Assembly (NCBI RefSeq): GCF_030272615.1
Contig: NC_081405.1
Coordinates: forward strand, 655,050,920-655,114,919
Length of the DNA: 64,000 nt
Direction: 5' to 3'
From: Cryptomeria japonica
Taxonomy: Eukaryota > Streptophyta > Pinopsida > Cupressales > Cupressaceae
Positions 24,624 through 35,067 of this stretch are shown here, one piece after another; within the stretch, counting starts at the first letter, position 1, and the number at the start of each line of letters is the position of its first letter. The notes beneath the pieces were generated by a model. The model did not search any database. It had not been told where the DNA came from and saw nothing but the letters and a program-made list of their open reading frames with translations. The position numbers and the translations under genes are program-made.

Positions 24624-25366
24624 TTACATTAGCATAGCAGATTCTCTCCTCCTCTCTTGTGTTACTTCTTCTATATGTTATTCTCATTCTTCTATTTGTT
24701 GTCCTTAGTGTTGTCTACTTGAGGACGATGCAAAGCATTGAGATCTCTTTTGGTCTCTCTCATGTTGACTCAAAAGACACATGTGTTCCCTTCTTCTAGG
24801 TGACCTTCCTTGATTGGGGAATGAAGAACAATTATGCATACATACATATGATATACATGAATTATCATACAGCATACTGACCCCGAGGAAAGTGAAGTCA
24901 CCTCGTGCTTTGTGTTTTGTGTCTATTATCCTTGGGTTTATCTCACACTTGGGGGCTAAATCCTTGCGATAACGTGCTCCTTTTCCTTTCTCATTTCTTA
25001 TATGTATCACTACCTTAAAGCAATCACCCCCGGTGAGGCGTGTGCGATCGCTTTAATGTAGGGGGGCATACATCCCGTTCATATCTTTTCAGGATACTTG
25101 AAAATTTCTTGACAAATTTAGCTTTGCCTTGAAAATTTTTGATATCTTTCTTGCATGACTCATAGTGAGGGAACCTTAATATTGACAGTCATGGTTCTCC
25201 CTCGTGATCTTCCCTTTTACTTTGTCAATCGAAGTCGTAAGATCCTTAGTCCACTGGGGGCTTGGTGTGTCTTGCCTCCTTGACGTGGTGAAAGTCTTTC
25301 AATATTGTTTCCTTGTACTTTACCGGAAGTATGAGCATACATACTCCCGCTAAAGTGGGGGCTAAA
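24624..25366 (+). other. Region between gag and LTR 2, with polypurine tract
   Basis: No gene is seen. It ends in taaagtgggggctaaa, the polypurine tract next to LTR 2. A decoy-like phrase, cttgggggctaaatcc, lies about 400 bp earlier. An imperfect inverted repeat (ttaaagcaatc / gatcgctttaa) lies at 25014-25055. Confidence 0.6.
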
Positions 25367-26584
25367 GGTAGCGTCCTAAAATTGTGACACTTGCAATTTC
25401 AACTGCATTTTGGTCTTCACGATGGCGACGCAACACACAACCTGAATGGAGACCCCGAAACCTGATTATGACACCAAAAACTGCATTTTCTTGCACCCTG
25501 GCCTGAACCTCCTTTGCACCCTGTTGTCCCGGGAGGTGGGACCAGAGCGCCCAGCGCCCTGGTCCCTGGGTCCTATTTTGCGCCCGGTCTCCTATGGGGT
25601 CTCGGGTCTTTTTGTTTGCAAATTGGAAATTATTGTTTCCTGGTCGGCCTAAGGTCGGGAAAATTAGTCTTTTAACCCTAATTGACAAGTATATAAACTA
25701 CATTTTCCTCTCCCATTTGGGGTAAGAAGAAGAAAGAGGGTCATATCTGTACAAGCGTGAAAACTATACTCAAGCATTCAAGCATTCAAGCATTCCTTCA
25801 AGCAATTGATCATTTCAAGTCTCCATTCAAGGCTAAGTGTTGCATTCAAGACAAGGATTCAACCATTGAAGAGGAGATCACTTACTACATACTACTACAA
25901 CATACAACATACAACATCTATACCTTCACACATAAGGATACAAACATCCTTACAACAAGGTATTAGTACTTGTTTTACATTACAGACATTTACATTTACA
26001 GCATTGCTCATTTCTTGGTTAATTCCAAAACCGGGGTTTGACCTAAAGGCAAACCCCTAATCCCTAACCCCCCCAATCGTCTTCGCTTTTCTATGTGTAG
26101 GTTGCAGGTACGCGGCTGAAATTGAAGATCTGGAATCCTTGTGTAGAGACAAACAGATCCCCCTTCGTTTCGCGGATTTTTCGGAGGACTGTGGCGCTCG
26201 GGCGCCATCGACCCGGGAACTTTCACTCAAATTTGCACGACAGCGCCGTATCGACATTTTACTGCTAATTCCAGGTCCGCAGCTTCATATTGTATTCCTA
26301 TCTCAGTTTATAAGCGAATCTTTCCCACTTTCTATGCATTCCTAGCTTAATTCTTCTATGCACATTCTTTTTCAAAAGAGGGTAGCCTTGCTGTCATAAC
26401 CCTTGAAACTCATTTAGCATCCAATCTTTCATTGCGTGGGATTGGATCTTGTGGGTTTCAACCCCTCTTTTGAATGTAAAGTCTCCCAAGTGAAAACCAT
26501 CAACCCTAGCGACCTCCCTTCTCTCTCCTTGGAGTTGGAAGAGGGGAGAGCAACTAGGGTTCGATCGCCATTTTCCGCTTTACA
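25367..26584 (+). mobile_element. Element B LTR 2 (middle, shared)
   Basis: This LTR is 1218 bp. It matches LTR 1 and LTR 3 but lacks two of the three palindromic units, leaving only the one at 25541, and its first base is G instead of T. The TATA box is at 25690-25697. It serves as the 3' LTR of body 1 and the 5' LTR of body 2. Confidence 0.9.
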
Positions 26585-27767
26585 TTTTGGTGAACCCGAC
26601 GTGAACATCCTTTCTGATTATTTATGGTTAGATCTGAAAATTGGATTCCTTGATTACATTTCCATGTTTGATCTTTTGCAAAATTTTAGAGGTTAATTGC
26701 ATAAAACCCTAAATTCTCTTTTTAGTAATTAAGCTTGTGAAATGTCTAAATGTTAATGCTTGTTTCAGATCTACCCTTCTATTACAAATTATCAATTCAT
26801 ATCTATGTGTTAATTTTGAAAATTAAGTGGTTAAGTGTCAAAACCCTAATTTTTGAAACCCTCTTGATTCAACCTTTGTCCGACAATTTCACTGATCAAA
26901 ACATCTCCAAATCAGCTGTAACTTTGGATTTCGCAATAAAATCACAATATCTTTCATCCCTGAAAATTTGGAAAAAATTTGCGAGGACCGTGTGCACTCC
27001 GAGCGCCATCGTCCCCGACATTTTTTCTGAAATTTCGGGAGCTAGATCTTACTGTATTTTCCTGCTAAAATCCAAAATTTTGGCTGATTTTATCAATTAT
27101 AACACTTTCAAAATTAAAGTCAAAGTTGGTCTTGTGATTGCTTGGATTAAGGCTTCTAAACATTCAAAAATCATTGAAATTGAAATTTTGTGTCAAAATT
27201 GTGTTCTTACTGTCCTAAATCTGAAAAGTGTGTTTGCATTCATTCGAAATTTCAGTGCTTTATTTAAATTCTTGCAATTTGTGACTTTTGAAATTAAGTT
27301 CTTAATTACAACAACTTTAATTTCCGCTTTCAAAATTGAATTTTGCGTGAAATTGAGTCAATTTTTAAATTTCAAAATTTGCATTGCTCTTGACATTCCC
27401 TCTAAAATCATAAAATTCAAAATTTCAGTTTCCCTCTCTTTTTCAAAATTCAAATTTTTGCATTTTTCGACAATCTTGGTAGGGTTCAATTTTGACATTG
27501 CAACTTTAATTTGGCCTATCTACAGATCGTAAAATCACTCAATTTTTCCAGATTAGCTCTAAAATCATCATAACTTTCATCCCTGCAAATTTCGAAAAAA
27601 GTTGCCGGGACCGTGTGCACTCCGAAGCGCCACAGTCCCTGACATTTTTTCTGAAATTTTGGGAGATTGTCCTAATTGTATTTAACAGCTTAAATCTGGA
27701 AGATTGGCTGGTTTTACTGAAATTTGCTACCTCTAAAATTCAAAAATCTTCTCTCTCTCTTTAGTGC
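26585..27767 (+). other. Leader and primer-binding region of body 2
   Basis: This is nearly identical to the leader of body 1, with the same primer-binding phrase and the same AT-rich content. It has a 260-codon open frame at 26750-27532, judged non-coding for the reasons given for body 1. Confidence 0.55.
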
Positions 27768-30700
27768 ATGAGTTTTACAACAATAAGTCCTACTTACACT
27801 ATTCCCGTTAGACGAATCCTTAGAATTAAGTCTTTCCAAGGTTTAATTACTGAGGAGATGGAACCTAATTTGAATGGTCTTTTTAACGAGGACATGGGTA
27901 ATTCCTCTAATCCTCTTAATGATGAAGAAGCTCTCCATGAGGTTTCTGTAGAACAACTTTCAAAATTGGATAACCAATTTGGCGATTTTCGACAATGGAT
28001 GTCTCAAGAATACCCTGATAGTCAAGCTCTTCCTTTAATTGAAGGTTTAAAATGTATGCTTCAAAGTGATAAGAATGGAATTGATATTTTGCATGGTATT
28101 GCACACATTGTGGATTCAAATGTGATGCCTATGAAAAGTTGTGCCGAAACCTTAGGTTATACACAACCTCCTACTCAAGGCAATCATTCTATTCCTTTGA
28201 CAACTTCTATTGCTAGCATACCTACTTTTACATCAAACATAATGGCTACTTCTACACAAGACATTCCTCCTGTGATCACCAGTCATGGGGGCAATCCTTC
28301 CTCTTCAATTAACCCTCTTCTTTCATTCAATCCGATTTCTTCATTCACTCCTTCAATGAGTGTCCCTATTATATCTCCACAAATGAACATGACGCAAGGG
28401 GGCAATTCATTCAATCATTCCATTCCTCCTTGTAGTGTTCCTCCTGTCCAATCATCTCCTATGACTAATTATCATAGAGTCCCACCACCTTACTCTTTAC
28501 CTTCTTTCAATAACATAACACCTCCATCTCAATCTAACACGTCTAATATGAACTCTTCGACTGAAGCGACCATTAACAATCTTGCACAAACTGTCTCTTC
28601 TTTACAGCAACAAATTGCCTCTATGAATCAATCTAAGTTTAGTGTGCCCACATTTGATGTTGCGAGCCCACTTTCTCTTGACATTGTTCGAGCTATCCCT
28701 CCTAAACATGTTGAAATCCCGCATTTGGAGCTTTATAATGGTAAGGGTGATCCTCTAACACATGTTAAGACCTTTCAAACAATATGTACTGATTTTCCTT
28801 ATGACCAAAGGTTGCTTGCAAAATTGTTTACTAGAACATTAAGAGACAAAGCCCTACAATGGTATTGCTCGTTGCCTTCTTATTCTATTACTTCTTTCGA
28901 ACAACTTGCAAATGCTTTCATTCAACAATTTCAAAACAATATAAGTCCTAAAGTTACTTTGATTGATTTAATGCATTGTAAACAAGGTGTTAAGGAAAAA
29001 GTGACTGATTTCATTGGTAGATATAAGCATTTGTATGCTCAAATTTCTTTTCCAGTGCCTGACAATGATATTCAAAGAATCTTTATTTCTAATTTACAAA
29101 AAGATATTCAAGACAAACTTCTGTTTTCTGAGTTTACTTCTTTCCAACAGTTGTGTGCAACTCTTCACAATTATCAACTGACTGTGAGTCAAATGGAACA
29201 ATCACATCCTATGGCTCTGAGTGATAAGGGTGATAGCAGTCAACAACCATTTGGGAAGTTTAAACCAAACAGAGATTCCATCAAATTCAATGAAAACATC
29301 GTCAACAACAATGTGAATGCAGCATCAGGTGTGCCTCCTATTTCTAAATTTTTCAAGAAAGAAAGAAAGTATACTCCTTTGAATGAATCATTGCATAGTA
29401 TTATGAATAAGTTATTGGAACAAAATGTGCTTACTCTTCCTCCTATAAGGCAAATTGATCCTGCAAAGATTACTTCACCTTATTTTGATAACAAACCTTT
29501 TTGTCAATTTCATCGTCAGCCTGGGCATGATACTGAAAAATGTTTTTCTTTAAAGGGTAAAATTCAAGATTTGATTGATAATAATACTATTTCTGTTTCT
29601 GGAGTGAATGATAAAGGCAATACATCTGTAGCTCCTCCTAATCAAAATCTTCAGATCTTCACTGATCCATTACCTTCTCATACCTCTAATGCGATTGAGA
29701 CTAATGATTCCTCTCTTTCATCTGATGGTCTTGTGTTTATGACTCCAAGTGTGATTAACTTTGTAGAGCAGCAAGAAAACCCTAAAGAACCTTCCATCAC
29801 ATTTGATTCCAGTGAAACTATCAGGGCACCTGATGGTCCTTTATACATAGTTGCAAAAGTCAAGAATACACCTTGCCGTGGAGTGCTTATTGATCCTTCG
29901 TGCATGGTTAATGTTATTACTGAAGATTTTCTTTTTACTTTGCAATTGAATCAAGTGATCTATGACAAAACAGATGTGGTTGTGAAATTATTTGATGCAT
30001 TTTCTTCTCCTGCAATTGGTTCTATTACATTGCCTATTGAGGTTCATAACAAATCCCTTGATGTGAACTTTGCTATTATTCCTTCATCCGAACAATTTCG
30101 TGTGAAGCTTATCTATCCTTGGCTATCTTCCATGAAAGCTATTGCTTCTCCTATTCATAAATGTTTAAAATTTTCCCATAATGGTGAAATTGTTACTGTC
30201 AATCATAGTCTCTTTAAACCAACTGAAAGAACTTCTAGCGTTCCTATTGATTACTTTTGGCCTAAACAATTCCAATCTCTTCCTCCGCGAAGTGATCATC
30301 TTTTCAAATCTTATCAAAAGTGGAAAACAGATATGATCCTATCTCTAAGTGAACCTAGAACACCTAAACTTGATATTCCTATCATTCTTGAGAAGGAAGT
30401 TCTTCCTTTGAAAGATAAAACTAATGTCTTTCCTCAAGAAGATTCCCAACCCATTCCCATGGATGTGATTATGTCTATGCTTAATAAACCTTCTAAGAGT
30501 AGACCTATACCTCCTTGTCATGATGGACTTGGTCTTCTTCCTAAACCAAATATTCCTCCTTTGTATGGAGCAATCCCTCCTCCTTCTTTTTATAGAGAGA
30601 AGAGACCTTCTTCTTCTCCTATTATCCAGCTTAAGAGACCACAACCTAAACACCCAAGTGATAAGGATGAGAGAATTCCTCCTCCTCAATCTTCTCCACT

Positions 30701-31193
30701 TCCTAATAAGACTAGACGAAATCATTCTGCACGTGAACGTCGACGAAAGCGTCATCTTAGAGCTCAAGCAGCTGCTTCTCAAACTTTGCAATCTCCAAAA
30801 ACACCTTCAACAAGCATTATTCCATTTTCTCCAAAATCTCCAAAACATAAGATGCATGATGGTCTTGATCCTGTGTGAATTAAAGACCCTATTTTTATAA
30901 ATCTTGATGATGCTATAGATGAAAATGTTATTCATGATGAAAATGTTACTTTTCTTGCTTCTGATAGTGAATATGAACTTGTTGATATTGATAACCACTT
31001 ATCTAATGAATTTTCTAAAGCACTTATCCTAGCTCCTAGACAAGAACAGCGTGGCTTGGAACATGAACATAGCCCTTGTTTGGATCTTGTGACAGCTCCA
31101 TCTGCTGTGTTGGATGTTCCTCCTCTAGCGTGTTCCCTACCTTCCTGAAACATTGATCAGCAAGATCGGGGGGTAGATGACGTGCTAGACTAG
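27768..31193 (+). pseudogene. gag-protease of element B, body 2 (best-preserved plus-strand copy)
   Basis: This is open for 1036 codons, to a TGA at 30876-30878. The same frame runs on to TAG at 31191-31193, broken again by a TGA at 31146-31148; both TGAs are CGA in a sister copy. Residue map: coiled coil about 267-285; gag domain about 319-476; CHHC knuckle about 578-592; retropepsin-like block with LIDPSCMVN at about 707 and YPWLSS at about 783; basic RERRRKRH cluster about 984-1001, which could act as a nucleic-acid-binding or nuclear-import signal. Expected length without the stops is 1141 residues. The gag domain is typical of the Tat/Athila side of Gypsy; there is no pol. Confidence 0.85.
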
Positions 31194-31936
31194 TTACATT
31201 AGCATAGCAGATTCTCTCCTCCTCTCTTGTGTTACTTCTTCTATACATTATTCTCATTCTTCTATTTGTTGTCCTTAGTGTTGTCTACTTGAGGATGATG
31301 CAAAGCATTGAGATCTCTTTTGGTCTCTCTCATGTTGACTCAAAAGACACATGTGTTCCCTTCTTCTAGGTGACCTTCCTTGATTGGGGAATGAAGAACA
31401 ATTATGCATACATACATATGATATACATGAATTATCATACAGCATACTGACCCCGAGGAAAGTGAAGTCACCTCGTGCTTTGTGTTTTGTGTCTATTATC
31501 CTTGGGTTTATCTCACACTTGGGGGCTAAATCCTTGCGATAACGTGCTCCTTTTCCTTTCTCATTTCTTATATGTATCACTACCTTAAAGTAATCACCCC
31601 CGGTGAGGCATGTGCGATCGCTTTAATGTAGGGGGGCATACATCCCGTTCATATCTTTTCAGGATACTTGAAAATTTCTTGACAAATTTAGCTTTGCCTT
31701 GAAAATTTTTGATATCTTTCTTGCATGACTCATAGTGAGGGAACCTTACTACTGACAGTCATGGTTCTCCCTCGTGATCTTCCCTTTTACTTTGTCAATC
31801 GAATTCGTAAGATCCTTAGTCCACTGGGGGCTTGGTGTGTCTTGCCTCCTTGATGTGGTGAAAGTCTTTCAATATTGTTTCCTTGTACTTTACCGGAAGT
31901 ATGAGCATACATACTCCCGCTAAAGTGGGGGCTAAA
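31194..31936 (+). other. Region between gag and LTR 3, with polypurine tract
   Basis: This has the same layout as 24624-25366 and ends in taaagtgggggctaaa. No gene is seen. Confidence 0.6.
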
Positions 31937-33215
31937 TGTAGCGTCCTAAAATTGCGACACTTGCAATTTTGACTGCATTTTGGTCTTCACGATGGCGACG
32001 CAACACACAACCTGAATGGAGACCCCGAAACCTGATTATGACACCAAAAACTGCATTTTCTTGCACCCTGGCCTGAACCTCCTTTGCACCCTGCTGTCCC
32101 GGGAGGTGGGACCAGAGCGCCCAGCGCCCTGGTCCTTCAAGACCAGGGCGCCCAGCGCCCTAGTCCTCCAGGACCATGGCGCCCAGCGCCCTGGTCCCTG
32201 GGTCCTATTTTGCGCCTGGTCTCCTATGGGGTCTCGGGTCTTTTTGTTTGCAAATTGGAAATTATTGTTTCCTGGTCGGCCTAAGGTCAAGAAAATTAGT
32301 CTTTTAACGCTAATTGACAAGTATATAAACTACATTTTCCTCTCCCATTTGGGGTAAGAAGCAGAAAGAGGGTCATATGTGTACAAGCGTGAAAACTATA
32401 CTCAAGCATTCAAGCATTCAAGCATTCCTTCAAGCAATTGATCATTTCAAGTCTCCATTCAAGGCTAAGTGTTGCATTCAAGACAAGGATTCAACCATTG
32501 AAGAGGAGATCACTTACTACATACTACTACAACATACAACATACAACATCTATACCTTCGCACATAAGGATACAAACATCCTTACAACAAGGTATTAGTA
32601 CTTGTTTTACATTACAGACATTTACATTTACAGCATTGCTCATTTCTTGGTTAATTCCAAAACCGGGGTTTGACCTAAAGGCAAACCCCTAATCCCTAAC
32701 CCCCCCAATCGTCTTCGCTTTTCTGTGTGTAGGTTGCAGGTACGCGGCTGAAATTGAAGATCTGGAATCCTTGTGCAGAGACGAACAGATCCCCCTTCGT
32801 TTCGCGGATTTTTCGGAGGACCGTGGCGCTCGGGCGCCATCGTCCTGGCAACTTTCGCTCAAATTTGCAGGACAGCGCCGTATCGACATTTTACTGCTAA
32901 TTCCAGGTCCGCAGCTTCATACTGTATTCCTATCTCAGTTTATAAGCGAATCTTTCTCACTTTCTATGCATTCCTAGCTTAATTCTTCTATGCACATTCT
33001 TTACAAAAGAGGGTAGCCTTGCTGTCATAACCCTTGAAACTCATTTAGCATCCAATCTTGCATTGCATGGGATTGGATCTTGTGGGTTTCAACCCCTCTT
33101 TTGAATGTAAAGTCTCCCAAGTGAAAACCATCAACCCTAGCGACCTCCCTTCTCTCTCCTTGGAGTTGGAAGAGGGGAGAGCAACTAGGGTTCGATCGCC
33201 ATTTTCCGCTTTACA
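31937..33215 (+). mobile_element. Element B LTR 3
   Basis: This is 1279 bp, the same length as LTR 1, with all three palindromic units (32111, 32142, 32173), a TATA box at 32322-32329 and the end CGCTTTACA. It is followed directly by the ATATG duplication and the rest of element A's LTR. Confidence 0.9.
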
Positions 33216-33368
33216 ATATGATGGTATCATCTTTTTGATTTTGTTGATTTACATTGCCTTAGGTATTCTTCATATATTATTGTGTTTCTTTGTTGTTGTT
33301 AGGCTAGGGTTTTATGGTTGAATCTATTCAGTCTTTCAATATTGTTGTTTCCATTTTTACCATAAACA
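33216..33368 (+). mobile_element. 3' LTR of element A, second part
   Basis: It resumes the 'atgatggtatcatc' sequence of the 5' LTR and ends in TTACCATAAACA, like the 5' LTR. The first five bases (ATATG) are the duplicated target of element B. Confidence 0.9.
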
Positions 33369-33575
33369 ATTATGACCCTCTTAAAAACCTCCCTTGGTTT
33401 AGGTAGACTCAAACCCATTTTCCCATGGTGACACTTTTTTTGTTGCGATAAAAAGTGTCAGATGCGTTCAACCAAAGGTTGCAATATGCCCTAACTTTCA
33501 TTCTGCTTATAATGGTAGAGAACCATTAGTATGTACATGTCTAGGTGGCTAAGGTTACACTAGGAATGCCCCCGT
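33369..33575 (+). repeat. Continuation of the 360-bp satellite
   Basis: It begins with the right copy of the ATTAT duplication (33369-33373) and continues with 'gaccctctt', 'ttcccatggtgacac', 'ccctaactttcattctgc' and 'ttacactagg', in the order found in the units at 4.3-6.0 kb. It is cut by a Copia LTR at 33576. Confidence 0.85.
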
Positions 33576-34915
33576 TGATAACTCAATGATGAACGGATAG
33601 TACTAACCCGGTATTGAGAGGGGGGGTGAATCAGTAGAGACAAAAATACAGTCTTAAACCGATTTGATAGCAAACACTTCAAATGACTTGCAATCAGTGA
33701 CACTGGTTTGAAACAGAGTGCAACCGGTAAAGCTAAGAATGACAGAGACAAGCATTAACTGGTTACTCACTTAGCTTTTCACTCAACTCAAGACTACACT
33801 ACCATTTCACCCTTATGCATAAACAGGTAATCTATCATCAGATCATAATAATAGCTAGTTCAACATGTTTTATTAACGGGCATAAAACACAGAACCATCA
33901 TAAGCTTGACAAACAATAGGAAAGCATCACAAGATAAAAGCATCACACATGACACGCATATTTTTCATGTGGAAACCCAACTGGGAAAAACCACGGTGGG
34001 GATGAATAACCACAAGCTGTTTTTGAACTCTTTAGAAGTCCGCTTTGTTAGGAGCCTTGTCCGGTTAGAGACATTACAATAGGTTCTGCTAGGAACCGAT
34101 CCTGTTAAAGATCACCTGGTTAAGGGATGGCTACAATACCCGGTTAAGGGTTAAACCCTGTTAAAGGTTACCTTGTTAGAGGATTTCAAGAACTCAATAG
34201 CTAAAGGATCTCAAACTCAATAGCTTTGAATTACCCTGTTAAAGGATTTACAACAAGCTGGTTAAGGCTACCCTGTTAAGGGATTTTCCAACTGTTCAGG
34301 TGGTTAGAGATCAATAGGTATAACAATGATCTGGTAATAGCACTCAATGCCAATGCAGATCCACTTAAGCTCCTCTTCACCTTCTGCACTTACACTCTAC
34401 AGGTATCACTTCTCTCCTTTTGGTTTGGCAAGAATTACGCATCCCTTCTCTTGGATACACACACACCACTTTTGCCAACAACTTCAGAACGAGACACAAC
34501 ATCAACCTTATAGGAAAATAGATAGGTCGGTAGCATAAACCCTAAACCCTAAACCTGTTAGGTTAAGGAATTCAAACAGTTCAATTCTGACCGTTGAGCA
34601 CACTGCATTAAATGCAACAATCTTGAGCCAATCTCAAGACATTCTCCATCGTCCATTTACATCGATTTTATGGCGGCTGATAACCCATCACACGTTATCA
34701 CCATTTTACAAACTTTGCACATTCCCAAGGTAGATAGAAACAATCTCCCTCATGCAAGATCCTTCACGCACACAGTCTTACATGGCAACACAATCTGTTC
34801 TTCTTTTACAATGCTAACTCATCACACAATGTCACTGGTTGATGACAATATAAAAAGATATCTCTCCACTTCACATCTTCGCCCCCAATTTCTATAGATA
34901 TTTTATCCGCTTCAC
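33576..34915 (-). mobile_element. 3' LTR of Copia element C (right boundary approximate)
   Basis: In element sense the LTR ends GAGTTATCA at 33576. Its other end is near 34915, next to a purine-rich tract (minus strand AAAGGGGGAGA at about 34920-34930). A near-duplicate of that tract at about 34866-34884 makes the exact boundary uncertain. A run of G followed by GTGAATCAG, and a 'gtggaaaccc' block, are shared with the LTR at 728-1791, so the two belong to related families. A repeated 'ccggttaagg / cctgttaaagg' phrase lies around 34080-34290. The open frames here are not convincing. Confidence 0.7.
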
Positions 34916-35067
34916 ATCTTCTCCCCCTTTGACAACAATGCCAAAGTGGAGGCACAAGCTTCCTTGTTCCATTATGCTACTCCCCCTGAGGAATAGCATC
35001 CTTCAACACATCAGTCCTGAAGAAAAATTTGTCTATGCAATACATGACTGATGTGGAGCATATACCT

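Larger units (their letters stand above)
18737..33215 (+). mobile_element. Element B composite: LTR-body-LTR-body-LTR tandem
   Basis: Three LTRs (18737-20015, 25367-26584, 31937-33215) enclose two near-identical bodies. The outside is bounded by a single 5-bp duplication, ATATG (18732-18736 and 33216-33220), inside the 3' LTR of element A. The middle LTR carries a changed tip (GG instead of TG). Each body has a leader, one long gag-protease frame and a polypurine tract, with no reverse transcriptase or integrase. It therefore belongs to a non-autonomous, gag-only class (TR-GAG type). One duplication for the whole composite means either integration as a unit or growth after insertion by unequal LTR recombination. 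Confidence 0.9.
5990..33368 (+). mobile_element. Element A: Ty3/Gypsy (Tat/Ogre-like) retrotransposon, interrupted by element B
   Basis: The outer element has a 5' LTR at 5990-6737 and a 3' LTR split into 18094-18736 and 33216-33368. The internal order is: primer-binding site, long leader, gag-protease relic, integrase C-terminal remnant, A-rich spacer, antisense PMD reading frame, short repeats, polypurine tract. Reverse transcriptase, RNase H and most of integrase are missing, so this copy could move only with help in trans, and gag is broken as well. The DGG-type protease motif, the wording of the integrase tail and an antisense ORF before the 3' LTR all fit the Tat/Ogre lineage. About 14.5 kb of this span is the inserted element B. 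Confidence 0.85.

Noticed and set aside
25014-25055. Imperfect hairpin ttaaagcaatc/gatcgctttaa as a terminator or RNA element of B
   Set aside because: Differences in body 2 and copy 3 weaken the stem without compensating changes.
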